64,000 bases of DNA from Microbacterium sp. CH12i (GTDB lineage Bacteria; Actinomycetota; Actinomycetes; Actinomycetales; Microbacteriaceae): positions 124,001-188,000 of the forward strand of contig NZ_JHET01000008.1 in NCBI RefSeq assembly GCF_000685355.1, in the 5' to 3' direction. Made by a program: the position numbers and the translations under genes. Positions 1 through 9,381 of the stretch are shown one piece after another (position 1 is the first letter of the stretch; each line of letters begins with the position of its first letter). The notes beneath the pieces were generated by a model. That model worked only from the letters and a program-made list of their open reading frames with translations. It ran no database searches and was not told the DNA's origin.

Positions 1-287
1 CCGGTCTTGACGTCGGGAAGCGATGCGACGATCGGTGCATCGGGTCCGGGAGCTCGGAAGTTCAGTCCCTCGAACGCGTAGCCGGCATCCCGGATGTCGT
101 CCCAGGCGCCAAGCGCGTCGAAGCAGCGCAGTGCGTTCCCCTGCAGGGAGATGCCCGAACCGAGGCCACTCAACTCGGGCTTGGCTTCGAAGACGTCAAC
201 CTCGATGCCCGCCTTTGCCAGCTGAATCGCTGCGGCGAGTCCCGCGACGCCGCTGCCGGCGATCGCGACCTTGGATACTGCGGTCAT
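1..287 (-). CDS. FAD-dependent monooxygenase, N-terminal part (runs off window)
   Basis: This is the first 95 residues of a flavoprotein whose remainder lies left of the window. The translation opens MTAVSKVAIAGSGVAGLAAA, a Rossmann GxGxxG dinucleotide-binding motif at residues 11-16, then an acidic end of the second strand (VDVFEAK). GSGISLQGNALRCFDALG resembles salicylate hydroxylase/UbiH-type aromatic hydroxylases. GAGAGG lies 7 bases before the ATG. It is the last gene of a leftward operon, 38 bases after the cyclase, which fits ring hydroxylation in an aromatic pathway. The substrate cannot be told from this part. Confidence 0.8.
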   Translation of the reverse strand, partial: MTAVSKVAIAGSGVAGLAAAIQLAKAGIEVDVFEAKPELSGLGSGISLQGNALRCFDALGAWDDIRDAGYAFEGLNFRAPGPDAPIVASLPDVKT

Positions 288-325
288 GTCAGAACCTCTC
301 TGTTCTGGTGTAGTGCATCGGAAAG

Positions 326-1323
326 TTAGAGAAGGGCGATGGGATTGATCGGAGAGCCGACCGCACCCGTGATGGGCAGGGGCGGGGCAGAGAGCAAGAA
401 CTCCCAGCGGCCGAGCTCTGCGCAGGCCGCTGCGAGCTCGTCGAGGTTCCACATCTCGCCGATCGTGAGCCCCATGTTCGGGATCACGACCTGGTGCAGC
501 GGCTGGAAGGCCTCCGCGTCGAACTCGTTCGGGCGCACCTCGAAGCCCCAGGTGTCGGTCGCGATAGCGGCGATCTCAGTGCGATGCAGCCAGCCGGCGG
601 TGGTGACTGAGAGTCCGGGTGCAGGTCCCCCTGCATAGTCGCCCCAGCCGTCGCGGCGAGTCCGCGTGTACTGACCTGTGCGGACGAGCACGATGTCGCC
701 GCGGCCGATGCGTGCGGAGTCGCCCTGCGCTGCGGCGGTCGCTTCGAGATCGGCGACGGTGATCGCGTGGCCTTCGTCGAGCTCGCCCGTCTCAGGGCGC
801 AGATGCCGGCCGACGTCGAGCAGCACGCCGCGTGAGACGACGACGGATGCTGCATGCTCAATGCCTGTGACGAGGTCGCCATCACTTGTGACGACGTCGC
901 CGGCACGACGACCGTTCCAGGCGTTGCCGTGATCGAAGATGTGGCCGAGACCGTCCCACTGAGTCGAGCACTGCAGCGGCATGGCGATCACGTCATCCGC
1001 GCCGCCGATCCCGTGCGGGAAGCCCTGATTGCCGCGTTCGGCATCGGTGCCGGTGTCGGTCATCGTGTGCACCGGGTTGGTGCGTCGGCGCCAGCCCTTT
1101 TGCGGACCGTCGGTGTCGAAGGGCTGCGAGAGCGAGATTGCCCGCCGTCGCGGACCAGGCTCGCGGCCTGCACGCGCTTGGCCGGGTCGATGAAGTTCAG
1201 CGTGCCGAGAGCGTCGTCCTCGCCCCAGCGGCCCCAGTTGCGAAACGCCTCGGCACGAAGGGTGATCTCTGCCTCTGGATCCTGGCGGTCAAGGTCAGCG
1301 GGGTTCTCGGACGGAGCGGTCAT
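326..1323 (-). CDS. Cyclase family protein (kynurenine-formamidase-like), frameshifted
   Basis: The N-terminal part (about 60 residues, RNWGRWGEDDALGTLNFI) and the larger C-terminal part (THTM-like stretch, CSTQWDGLGHIFD, DIVLVRTGQ, ATDTWGFEVRP) match the metal-dependent cyclase/kynurenine formamidase family but lie in two frames. Restoring one base near 1143 (GGCGGGCA read as GGCCGGGCA) gives one 332-residue protein, normal for the family. HIFDHG supplies likely metal-binding histidine and aspartate. Its start overlaps the stop of the upstream hydrolase as ATGA, so the two are translationally coupled. In such operons these enzymes hydrolyse amide or lactone intermediates of ring degradation. 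The frameshift is probably a sequence error. Confidence 0.75.
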
Positions 1324-2278
1324 GACTCGTCCTCCGCGACGCAGCGGATGACCTGGGTGCCGAGGCCTGCGATCGTCCCGGTCATGACGTCGCCGTCGCG
1401 CAGGAACCTCTTCCAGTGCTGACCATTACCCGCGGGGCTGCCAGTCAGCAGCAGATCGCCGGGCAGCAAGGGCATGTTCTGCGAGGCCGCCGAGATCAGT
1501 GCGGGGATGTCAAAGAGCAGGTCGGTGGTGGAGGCGTCCTGCATCACCTCTCCATTCAATTCGAGTCGCACCGCCGCATTGTCAGCATCCACGAACTCGG
1601 CCGGCACCAAGAACGGGCCAGTGGGCAGGAAGCCGGGGGCATTCTTGCCGCGGTACCAGTCGGTGCCGATGTCTTTCATGTCCTCGCGGAATACGAGGTC
1701 CCGCGTGGTGACGTCGTTGACCATGGTGTAACCGGCCACGTGCTCGAGGGCATCCTCGCGAGTCACCCGGAACGCTTCCCGACCGATCACTACGGCCAGC
1801 TCCAGCTCCCAGTCATGCACCTCACTGTACGACGGCAGCACGAGCGGTACGTCGTCGCCGACGACGCACGCGGGCAGACCGATGAAGAAGTAGGGCTCAC
1901 CGTTCACGGCCCGATCGTCCATCAGCTTGGCCGCGAACTCGCGAGCCTCTTCGATTGTGCGACCGCTGTTCTTCGACACTCCGGCGGCGACCAGCTCGAT
2001 CACGTGCTGACGGTAGTTCGCACCGGTCTGCAGCACCTGGCGCGGCTCGACCGGCGCGGTCAGGACGACCTCGTCCAGCGGACGCCAGGCTCCGTCAGCG
2101 CTTTCGGCGAGCGCGCCGAGGCGATCCCAGTCGGGGGCGGCGAGGAATGCATTCAGCCCGCTGCGCCAAGGTCTTCGTCATCCAGTGGGCGGATGCGGTC
2201 TCCCGCTACCAGCCCGAGACGCGCAGAAGCGCCGTCCTGGTAGCGGGCCAGCGCGAAGGGTGCCGTGGTGGTCGTCAT
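1320..2278 (-). CDS. Fumarylacetoacetate hydrolase family protein, frameshifted
   Basis: The C-terminal 238 residues carry the FAH fold: GLPACVVGDDVPL, WELELAVVIGREA with the metal-binding glutamates, GYTMVNDVTTRDL and PGDLLLTGSPAG. The N-terminal part begins MTTTTAPFALARYQDG at 2278 in another frame. One base restored near 2157 (GGGCTGAAT read as GGGCCTGAAT) joins them into 319 residues, the usual length. GAAGGA lies close before the ATG. Family members cleave or decarboxylate 2-keto acids formed after meta-cleavage, which fits the neighbouring extradiol dioxygenase. The exact reaction (hydrolase, isomerase or decarboxylase) is not decidable. Confidence 0.8.
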
Positions 2279-2367
2279 CGATCCTTCTCCAGTTTCGTTT
2301 CTCAGTCTGTGTCATGAGGGTGGGAGGAGGGGCGCGGCATCACCGTACCCCTCCTGTCCACTCAGTC

Positions 2368-3381
2368 CTAGCCGTGCTGGGTGTAGGGGTTCAGCAGCAG
2401 GTCTTTGATCTCGTCGGGCACGCCCTCTTCGGTCGCGGACGGTCCGTCAGCCGGCGGGAACGACTCGGTCATCGACATCGGCATGGAGCCGTTGCGATAG
2501 AAGTTGCTCGATCCCTGCGACGGGCGCCAGGTCTGAGCTTCCCAGTCCGGAACGTAGTTGCGGTAGCCGCCGGTGTTCAGTTCGATACGCATCGTCGACG
2601 GCTCGCGGTAGTACAGGAACGTCTGCTCGCCAATGCCGTGGATGTTCGGCCCGTATTCCATCGGGGTGCCGTTTTCCATGAGCGTATCTGCCGCGATGAG
2701 CAGCTCCTCACGAGTGTCGACCCAGAACGCGTAGTGATTGATGCGCCCTGCGACGCTGGAGCTGTCAAGGACGATACCGAGGTCGTGTGACTTCTCGTTC
2801 GTGGTGAGCACAGAGAACACCGAGATAGGTGCCTCGTCCAAAACGGTGCGTGCCATGAACCGGAAGCCGAGCACATCGACATACCAATTGACGAAGCCGT
2901 CGACGTCGCTCGCCGCGATGGTGACGTGGTCGAGTTGGCGCGGTGCGCCGGCGACCTTCGAGCGCTTCTCCGGACGGTCGGGGTAGATGGATGCCGTGTC
3001 GCCCTGTGCCTGGTGACGGGTGACGTCCCAGTGCAGGGTCATGCGGTGTCCGTAAGGCCCGGTGAAGCGGTACGCCCGGCCGATCTTGTAGCCATCGAAC
3101 CATTCGCCTTGGATGCCAGCAGCCTCGATGCGCTTGGCCGCCTCTTCGAGCGCTTCGGCGCTAGTCGTGCGCCACGCCATGGTTTCAAGGGCGGGCTCCG
3201 GGCCTTCGATGACGACGACTGAGTACGAGTAGTAGTCGCCCCAGCAGCGCAAGTACACGCGATCGTCCTCGCGAGCGACCTCGGTGAGGCCGACCTGAGT
3301 CTTGTAGAACTCGACCGACGCCTCGACGTCAGGCGTCGTGATCGCCACATAAGAGAGATGGGAGAGCAGTTTGATCATCAT
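2368..3381 (-). CDS. Extradiol ring-cleavage dioxygenase (VOC superfamily, catechol 2,3-dioxygenase type)
   Basis: This 337-residue protein has two VOC modules, starting at HLSYVAITTPD and at LDHVTIAASD. Likely Fe(II) ligands are the histidines in LDHVTI and INHYAFWVD and the glutamate in MRIELNTGG, the usual two-His/one-Glu set of type I extradiol dioxygenases. The start MMIKLL at 3381 is chosen because GAAGGA precedes it by 5 bases; a longer upstream reading lacks a ribosome site and crosses the promoter. It is the first gene of the leftward operon and probably opens a catecholic ring for the FAH-family and cyclase proteins behind it. Confidence 0.88.
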   Translation of the reverse strand: MMIKLLSHLSYVAITTPDVEASVEFYKTQVGLTEVAREDDRVYLRCWGDYYSYSVVVIEGPEPALETMAWRTTSAEALEEAAKRIEAAGIQGEWFDGYKIGRAYRFTGPYGHRMTLHWDVTRHQAQGDTASIYPDRPEKRSKVAGAPRQLDHVTIAASDVDGFVNWYVDVLGFRFMARTVLDEAPISVFSVLTTNEKSHDLGIVLDSSSVAGRINHYAFWVDTREELLIAADTLMENGTPMEYGPNIHGIGEQTFLYYREPSTMRIELNTGGYRNYVPDWEAQTWRPSQGSSNFYRNGSMPMSMTESFPPADGPSATEEGVPDEIKDLLLNPYTQHG

Positions 3382-3464
3382 TGATTCCTTCTGAGGTGGG
3401 CTCGTCGTGTTCCTACTCTGCAGCGAGCCGCAACTATCAGGGAATCCGAATTCAGCTATCTCCG

Positions 3465-3482
3465 GTATCAGTGCGCTGATAC
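3465..3482. promoter_or_regulatory. Perfect inverted repeat, probable LysR operator
   Basis: GTATCAG-TGCG-CTGATAC has two perfect 7-base arms. It lies 84 bases before the dioxygenase ATG and 54 bases before the divergent LysR GTG. LysR regulators normally bind dyads in such shared divergent promoters. Binding itself is inferred. Confidence 0.55.
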
Positions 3483-3535
3483 GATCAGTCTCAGCTCGCC
3501 GACAAGCTCCATACCACCTGAGGAAGCCCCCACCC

Positions 3536-4463
3536 GTGTCCATCAGCCCTTACTCTCGCGCCTCGACCTGAACCTGCTCGTGTCGTTGGACGCGCTGCTT
3601 ACCGAGCGCAGCGTCACCAGGGCAGCCGAGCGACTGCATCTCAGCCAGCCAGCCCTCAGCGCCTCGCTCGCGCGATTGCGTACGCACTTCGACGATCCGA
3701 TTCTCGCCCGCCGCGGGAACTCCTACGAGCTGACCCCGCTTGCCATCCGACTCACGGACCACACCACCACGGCGCTCGAAGCCGCCAGGCGAGTGTTCGA
3801 GAGTCAGGCGGCGTGGAATCCGGAGCTTTCGACACGCGAGTTCGCCATCTACGGGTCGGACTATTCCTTCGCGACCGTCGGGCGACACGTCAGTCGGCTT
3901 GCCAGACAGCAAGCGCCCGGGGTGCGCTTCCGTTTTATGCTGCACAGTCCGGCCGTCGTCGAGGATGCCACCTCCCGGCTGCGTTCCGCGGACGCGATGC
4001 TCATCCCGCACGGCTTCCTCAGCGACCTGCCGTACGCCGATCTCTGGCAGGACCGCTGGGTGGGGGTAACAAGCACGCACGACACGACGATCGGCGAGCG
4101 GGCCACGATGGCCGATCTCTCGGCGCGCCCCTGGGTCTTCACCTATCAGTCCCGCGAGGCGTTCACCTCGGCGAGCCGTCAGATCCAGCAACTTGGCATC
4201 GAGCGAGATTCGAGGCGGTCGTTGAGAGTTTCCTCGCCCTGGCGTATTTCATCGAAGACACCGATCGACTCGGCCTGGTGCACGCCTCGCTCGCACCCGC
4301 TCTCGAGCGTTCCGCGGGCGTGCGTACCTTCGCTCTGCCCTTCGATGCGACCCCGGTGCTCAACGCCGTGTGGTGGCATCCTGTGCACGATCGCGACCCC
4401 GAGCACCAGTGGATGCGCGGGCTGTTCGTGCAGGCCGCGGCCGAGCTCGGAGACGCGCACTAG
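3536..4463 (+). CDS. LysR-family transcriptional regulator, two apparent frameshifts
   Basis: The winged HTH is clear: LNLLVSLDALLTERSVTRAA, then AERLHLSQPALSASL. The substrate-binding domain follows, with FAIYGSDYSF and DAMLIPHG. A GTG at 3536, preceded by GAGGAAG, would give MSISPLLSRLDLNLL if one C is restored near 3549. A second lost base near 4203 separates the last 85 residues (FEAVVESFLALAYFIEDTDRLGLV). With both restored the protein has 309 residues, the normal LysR length. It is divergent from the dioxygenase operon and close to the importer, so it probably controls one or both in response to the aromatic substrate. Confidence 0.82.
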
Positions 4464-4646
4464 TCTGCACGATCACGTCTGATCCCTCTAACGGGCGATA
4501 TGCCCAAGGCGCCAGCCACCCCTCCGATCGGGGCGAGAGCGGCGGCGCCGACCTGCTATCACCCTTATCGATGAGCACATAACAAGAAGCCTCTTTCCGG
4601 CGGCAGCGCCGTCGAGTCTCATTGCAAGAGAACAAGGGACTTCTTG

Positions 4647-5438
4647 ATGACGAAATCACCAGCACCCGCGCTCCGACTCATCGACGTCGGGATCGGCTTC
4701 CGCGGAGTGCGCGCGCTCGACTCGGTGACCTTCGATGTCCCCCAGGGCGGCGTAAGCGCCGTCATCGGCCCCAACGGCGCAGGTAAGACCACGCTCTTCA
4801 ACTGCGTCAGCGGCATCTACAGACACGAAGGCTCGATCCTCCTTGAGGGCACGGCACTCGACGGCAAGCGCGCGTTCCGCCGGGCGGGCGCCGGCATCGC
4901 CCGGACGTTTCAGACCCCGGTGCTGCTCGACGACCAGGACGTACTCACCAACGTGATGCTCGGTTCCTACACCGACACGCGCGTCGGCATCTTCACACCC
5001 CTCTGGGCCCCCGCCGGCGCGCGCCGCGAAGAACGCGCGGTTCGCGAGAAGGCGATGGCAGTCATCGAGCGCGTCGGACTGGGCGCTCACGCGTGGACTC
5101 CGGCCGGGGCCCTCGCGCATGGCGACCGGCGCCGGGTCGAGATCGCTCGTGCGCTCATCGCCGAGCCCCGCTTGCTCATGCTCGATGAGCCGGCGGCGGG
5201 GCTGAGCGAGCAGGAGGCGAACGCTCTCATGGATCTTGTCGTCGCGCACGGCACTGAGACGGGGATGACGTGCGTGCTCGTGGAGCACGATGTCGCCCTC
5301 GTCATGCGTTATGCGACCACGATCGCCGTTCTCGACGCCGGTCGACTCCTCGCCGTCGGCGCTGCCGCGGAGATCCAGAAGAACCCCGCGGTCGTCGCGG
5401 CGTATCTCGGAAGCGACGTGGAGGTCGATGCAGCGTGA
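4647..5438 (+). CDS. Branched-chain amino acid-type ABC transporter ATPase (LivG-like)
   Basis: This 263-residue cytoplasmic ATPase has Walker A GPNGAGKTT, a LivG-type signature LAHGDRRRVEIARAL in place of LSGGQ, Walker B RLLMLDEPAAGLS and the H-loop in VEHDVALVM. ATG 4647 follows AAGGGA by about 6 bases; a TTG directly before it is less likely. It is the first gene of the importer operon and its stop overlaps the next start as GTGA. The LivG family energises uptake of hydrophobic amino acids, and many relatives next to ring-cleavage genes import aromatic acids. That substrate is inferred from position. Confidence 0.9.
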   Translation: MTKSPAPALRLIDVGIGFRGVRALDSVTFDVPQGGVSAVIGPNGAGKTTLFNCVSGIYRHEGSILLEGTALDGKRAFRRAGAGIARTFQTPVLLDDQDVLTNVMLGSYTDTRVGIFTPLWAPAGARREERAVREKAMAVIERVGLGAHAWTPAGALAHGDRRRVEIARALIAEPRLLMLDEPAAGLSEQEANALMDLVVAHGTETGMTCVLVEHDVALVMRYATTIAVLDAGRLLAVGAAAEIQKNPAVVAAYLGSDVEVDAA

Positions 5439-6187
5439 GCCTCTTGAGTCTGCGCGGCGTCACCGCCGCATACGGGAAGGTCGAAGTGCTGCACGGCATC
5501 GATCTCGACATCGACGAGGGCAGCATCGTGGCGGTGCTCGGACCGAACGGCGCCGGCAAGACCTCGCTCCTGCGCGCGATCAGCCGCACCATCGCCGTCA
5601 GCGGCACCCGCACCTTCGCCGGCACCGACATCGCACGTTTGCGCACGCCCCAGATCGCACGGCTCGGCGTCGGCCACGTCCCCGAGGGCCGCGGCACCTT
5701 CTCCGACTTCACCGTCGAGGAGAACCTCCGTCTCGGCAGCGTCGCGCGGCCGTCGGCGCGGCGCACCGACAGCGCGGCCGACCTCGCGCGCATTTTCCGC
5801 TCGTTCCCGATCCTGGAGGAGTTCCGGAAGCGCCCAGCCGGAGCGCTCTCGGGCGGGCAGGCGCAGATGCTCGCGATCGCCCGGGCGCTCCTGGCACGGC
5901 CGCGGCTGCTGCTCGTCGACGAGCCGTCCCTCGGACTCGCGCCTCTGACCACCAAGGAGTTGTTCTCCCAGTTCACGGCGCTGCGCACGGAATGGGACCT
6001 CACGGTGCTTCTCGCAGAGCAGAACGCGCGGCTTTCGCTGGCCGTCGCCGATCGCGTGGTGCTGCTCAGCCGCGGCCGCGTCGTCCACGACGGACCTGCG
6101 GCCGAATACCAATCGACCGATGCCCTGCAAGCCCACTACCTCGGCGGCGCATCATCGCCCGCCGACCAGAAGGAGGGCTCGGCATGA
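5435..6187 (+). CDS. Branched-chain amino acid-type ABC transporter ATPase (LivF-like)
   Basis: This 250-residue second ATPase has Walker A GPNGAGKTS, the LivF-typical GHVPEGRGTFSDFTVEENL, signature LSGGQAQMLAIARAL, Walker B LLLVDEPSLGLAP and a switch glutamine in LLAEQNARLSL in place of histidine, as is normal for LivF. The GTG start at 5435 overlaps the livG-like stop (GTGA) and its own stop overlaps the next ATG, so all importer subunits are probably made from one coupled message. It should pair with the preceding ATPase as a heterodimer on the membrane subunits. Confidence 0.9.
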   Translation: MSLLSLRGVTAAYGKVEVLHGIDLDIDEGSIVAVLGPNGAGKTSLLRAISRTIAVSGTRTFAGTDIARLRTPQIARLGVGHVPEGRGTFSDFTVEENLRLGSVARPSARRTDSAADLARIFRSFPILEEFRKRPAGALSGGQAQMLAIARALLARPRLLLVDEPSLGLAPLTTKELFSQFTALRTEWDLTVLLAEQNARLSLAVADRVVLLSRGRVVHDGPAAEYQSTDALQAHYLGGASSPADQKEGSA

Positions 6188-7065
6188 TCGAGTTCATCCA
6201 GATCTCACTCGACGGTCTGATGACCGGGCTGGTCTACGCGGCTCTCGCACTGGCGCTGAGCGTCATCTTTCAGGGAACCGGCATGCTCAATCTCGCCCAA
6301 GGCGAGATGGCCGTGCTCGCGGCGTACATCTCCTATTCGGTTCTACTCTTCGGACTCCCGCTGTGGCTCGCCATCCCGATCGCGATCGTCGTCTCAGCGG
6401 TTATCGGCGCCGCGATCTACTTCTTCGTCGTGCGATGGGTGGACCGACGCAACCAGACGGCGCTCACCACGCTCGGCGTCACCCTGCTGCTGGGTGTCAG
6501 CGCAGTGATCAGCATGATCTGGGGCACGGATCCACACAGATTCCCCCCGCTCTTCGGAACCTGGGTCTTCCACTTCGGCGGAGTGCGGCTGACGAGCCAG
6601 CAGGTGGCAGGGGTCGTCCTCGTCGGAGGTGCGATGATCGCCATGGCGCTCCTACTCACCCGGACGAATTTTGGGCTGCGCCTGCGCGCGGTGGCGCAGA
6701 ATCAGTCGTCGGCTGCACTGCTCGGGCTCTCGGGTGGCCTCTGGCTCGCAACGGGATGGGCGGTAGCCAGCGGCGTCGGCACGATCGCCGGCGTCGTGGC
6801 TGCTCCCACGCTGGGGTTGTCACCCGGCATGATGACGGTGCCGTTACTGATGGCGCTGGCGGCGACGAACCTCGGCGGGATCACCAGCCGCGTCGGCGTC
6901 GTCCTCGGCGGGCTGATCATCGGCGTGCTGGCGGCTCTGGGCGGACGCTACGTCCCGGGGCTGGGCGGAGACCTCAATGTGCTCCTGGCGTTCGGCGTCG
7001 TGATCCTGGTCGTCCTGTTCAAGCCCGCCGGCCTGTTCGGCCGTGAGAGCACGGTGCGCGCATGA
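6184..7065 (+). CDS. Branched-chain amino acid-type ABC transporter permease (LivH-like)
   Basis: This 293-residue protein is almost entirely hydrophobic, with about eight membrane segments, and has the LivH opening GLMTGLVYAALALALSVIF followed by GTGMLNLAQGEMAVLAAY. FGLRLRAVAQN is the cytoplasmic coupling loop that contacts the ATPases. It ends with ILVVLFKPAGLFG, typical of the family. ATGA overlaps join it to both neighbours. It forms one half of the translocation path together with the next gene. Confidence 0.9.
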   Translation: MIEFIQISLDGLMTGLVYAALALALSVIFQGTGMLNLAQGEMAVLAAYISYSVLLFGLPLWLAIPIAIVVSAVIGAAIYFFVVRWVDRRNQTALTTLGVTLLLGVSAVISMIWGTDPHRFPPLFGTWVFHFGGVRLTSQQVAGVVLVGGAMIAMALLLTRTNFGLRLRAVAQNQSSAALLGLSGGLWLATGWAVASGVGTIAGVVAAPTLGLSPGMMTVPLLMALAATNLGGITSRVGVVLGGLIIGVLAALGGRYVPGLGGDLNVLLAFGVVILVVLFKPAGLFGRESTVRA

Positions 7066-8093
7066 TGGCTTCACTGCGCACCTGGCTGCCGCGCGGCATC
7101 GCGGCCGTGGCGATCATCGTGGGCATCCTGATGCCATTCCTCGTCACCGACTACGACCTGTTCTCGATGAGCCGCGTGCTCGCGGTCGCCCTCGGAGTCG
7201 TGAGTCTGAACCTCCTGATGGGCTCCTCCGGCCAGATCAGCCTGGGACACGGCGCGATCTTCGGTATCGGCGGTTACGCGGCGATGATGCTGATGCGCTA
7301 CCTGGAGTGGCCGGTCGGCTTGGCCGTTCTCGGCGCGGTCGTCCTGTGCATAGTGCTCGGCGTAATCCTCGGGTTCCCCGGCGTCCGTTTGGGCGGGTTC
7401 AATCTCGGTCTCCTGACGATCGTCATCGCTGCCCTGTTCCCGATCCTGCTCTATCGCTTCTCCGACTTCACTGGCGGTCAGGCGGGCATCACCCTCAGCG
7501 GCGCGGGGCTAGTCTCCCCCACAGATGCCCTCACTGACGCCCAGTGGGCCTATCTGGTCATCCTCCTCGTGCTTCTGGTATGCGTGGGGATGCTCCGCGG
7601 CATCGTCTCCGGACGGACAGGCCGGGCGCTCGCCGCAGTACGGGCTTCGCCGATCCTGGCCGCTTCGATGGGCGTCAACGCCGACCGGCTCAAGCTGGTC
7701 GTGTTCGTCATCAGCTCGGCTCTCGCTGGCCTTGGCGGCGCCCTCTACGCGTTCGTGCTCGGACTCGTCGTGCCGGAGTCGTATCCGCTCGTCTTCTCGA
7801 TCACGCTGCTCGTCGCATCCGTCGTCGGCGGCAGCCGATCATGGTGGGGCGCGATAGTCGGCGCCGCTGTCATCGTCTACCTCCCGACCTGGTTCAGCGA
7901 AGCGGTGCCGGGTGACACCTCGGCGTATCTCGCGCAGTTGATCTTCGCGATCGTGCTCGGCGTGTGCATCATCGTCGCCCCCGGCGGCATCGCCGGCCTG
8001 CTCTCTCGTTTGTACCGCTCGGTCTGGCCGGCGCGAGCCGCCAAACCGCATCCTTCCCTTCCCACCCAACCCGACACACAGGAGATTCGATGA
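7062..8093 (+). CDS. Branched-chain amino acid-type ABC transporter permease (LivM-like)
   Basis: This 343-residue permease has the LivM signature SLNLLMGSSGQISLGHGAIF and the coupling motif RTGRALAAVRASPILAASMG, with eight to ten predicted membrane segments. The start may be either ATG of ATGATGG at 7062. Its stop overlaps the start of the binding-protein gene as ATGA. The last 30 residues are a polar cytoplasmic tail. It completes the membrane channel with the LivH-like subunit. Confidence 0.9.
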   Translation: MMASLRTWLPRGIAAVAIIVGILMPFLVTDYDLFSMSRVLAVALGVVSLNLLMGSSGQISLGHGAIFGIGGYAAMMLMRYLEWPVGLAVLGAVVLCIVLGVILGFPGVRLGGFNLGLLTIVIAALFPILLYRFSDFTGGQAGITLSGAGLVSPTDALTDAQWAYLVILLVLLVCVGMLRGIVSGRTGRALAAVRASPILAASMGVNADRLKLVVFVISSALAGLGGALYAFVLGLVVPESYPLVFSITLLVASVVGGSRSWWGAIVGAAVIVYLPTWFSEAVPGDTSAYLAQLIFAIVLGVCIIVAPGGIAGLLSRLYRSVWPARAAKPHPSLPTQPDTQEIR

Positions 8094-9313
8094 CGAAATC
8101 CATCCGCCGCAGCGCGCTGACGACCGTCGCACTGCTCGGCGTCACAGCCCTCGCCCTTTCGGCCTGCAGTCCACGAGGCGGTGAAGCAGGGGAATCGCCG
8201 GACAGCGGCGACAAGGCACCGATCGTCATCGGCGTCAGCTGGCCGCTGAGCGGTCCGGCCGGTTCCGTCGCGCCGGGGCTGGCCGGCATCGAGACGTACA
8301 TCGCAGAGACCAATGACGACGGCGGGATCGACGGTCACCCCATCAAACTCGTCACCGCTGACGACGCGTACGATCCGGCGCGCCTGGTTGAGAACCAGCG
8401 CAAGTTCGTCGAGAAGGATGGCGCCGTCCTGGTCGTCAACTTCGGCGGCATCTCCATCGCCGGCCGCGACTACCTCAAGCAGAAGGATGTCGCCGGCGTA
8501 TCCCTGGCGGGCAACTCTCCGCTCAGCGACATCGAGAACTATCCCCTCCAACGTGCCTTCTGGCCGGATGTCGCGTGGGAGGGCGAGCTCCAGGCGCAGT
8601 GGATAAAGGAGCAGAACCCGGATGCCGTCGTCGGCTACGTCGGATTCAACAACGATCTGAGCGAGAGCCAGCTTGCGGGCCTCGCCACCGGCGGCGTGGT
8701 TCCTGCCGAGCAGGCGCTGGTCGCACCCGGCACGTCCGATCTCAGCGCTCAGGTCAGTCAGTTCCAGGCTGCGGGCGTGGACACGCTCGTCGTCAACATC
8801 GGCGCACCGACCGTCGGTGCGCTGCTCGGATACATTCACCAGATCGGGTGGAAGCCGACGCTGATGCTCGGATCCACGACGTCGGACTTCACCGCCGCCA
8901 TCAACCAGGCGACACCCCCGGCCGTCGAAGGTGCGTACGCGTTCAAGTGGTACACGGACCCGTCTGACCCGCTCTTCGCTAAGGACGAGCGCTATCTCGC
9001 GTACGCCGAGGCGATGACGGCGCAGGGCCACGAGGCCGAAATCGGTGACTCGCTGGCGTTCAGCGGTTACGGGCTCGCAGCGGCGATCGTCGGTGCGCTG
9101 GAGCAGGCCGAGTCGCTCGACAGCGAAGGATTCATCGCCGGCTGGGACTCACTCTCCGACCTGGAGAACCCGCTGACGCTCCCCGGCATCAACTTCGACT
9201 CTGGTCCTGACGGGCGCATCGTCTTCCAGTTCCAGCTGAGCCGGTTCGACGGCACCAGCTGGCAGCCCGAGGGCGAGATCGTCGACGTCCGGGAACTCGG
9301 GATAGTCAAGTAG
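8090..9313 (+). CDS. ABC transporter substrate-binding lipoprotein (LivK-like, type I fold)
   Basis: This 407-residue protein has a lipoprotein signal peptide ending at LALSAC (Cys26), so it should be anchored outside the membrane. The mature part begins PIVIGVSWPLSGPAG, a typical opening of type I periplasmic binding proteins, and contains FVEKDGAVLVVNFGG and ALLGYIHQIGWKPT. AGGAG at 8080 precedes the ATG. It is the last gene of the operon and sets its specificity. The overlap with ring-cleavage genes suggests an aromatic or hydrophobic acid, but the ligand is not readable from sequence. A hairpin follows the gene. Confidence 0.9.
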   Translation: MTKSIRRSALTTVALLGVTALALSACSPRGGEAGESPDSGDKAPIVIGVSWPLSGPAGSVAPGLAGIETYIAETNDDGGIDGHPIKLVTADDAYDPARLVENQRKFVEKDGAVLVVNFGGISIAGRDYLKQKDVAGVSLAGNSPLSDIENYPLQRAFWPDVAWEGELQAQWIKEQNPDAVVGYVGFNNDLSESQLAGLATGGVVPAEQALVAPGTSDLSAQVSQFQAAGVDTLVVNIGAPTVGALLGYIHQIGWKPTLMLGSTTSDFTAAINQATPPAVEGAYAFKWYTDPSDPLFAKDERYLAYAEAMTAQGHEAEIGDSLAFSGYGLAAAIVGALEQAESLDSEGFIAGWDSLSDLENPLTLPGINFDSGPDGRIVFQFQLSRFDGTSWQPEGEIVDVRELGIVK

Positions 9314-9319
9314 CTGAAC

Positions 9320-9356
9320 TGATGGGGGCGGCGGCACTCAGCCGGCGTCCCCATCA
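9320..9356. terminator. Hairpin between convergent importer and LacI genes
   Basis: TGATGGGGGCG pairs with CGTCCCCATCA (10 of 11 positions) around a loop of about 15 bases, in the 68-base gap between the ends of two convergent genes. It could act in both directions. There is no strong T tract. Confidence 0.5.
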
Positions 9357-9381
9357 ATGGTCTCAGCGCTCGAGCATGCAG

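Noticed and set aside
4471-4484. Inverted repeat GATCA-CGTC-TGATC just after the LysR gene
   Set aside because: Short arms 160 bases before the importer start; it may be an operator or a weak terminator, but nothing else supports either.
7877-9031. Long minus-strand open frame antisense to the binding-protein gene
   Set aside because: Low-complexity Arg/Asp/Gly composition typical of an antisense frame in GC-rich DNA, with no family features.
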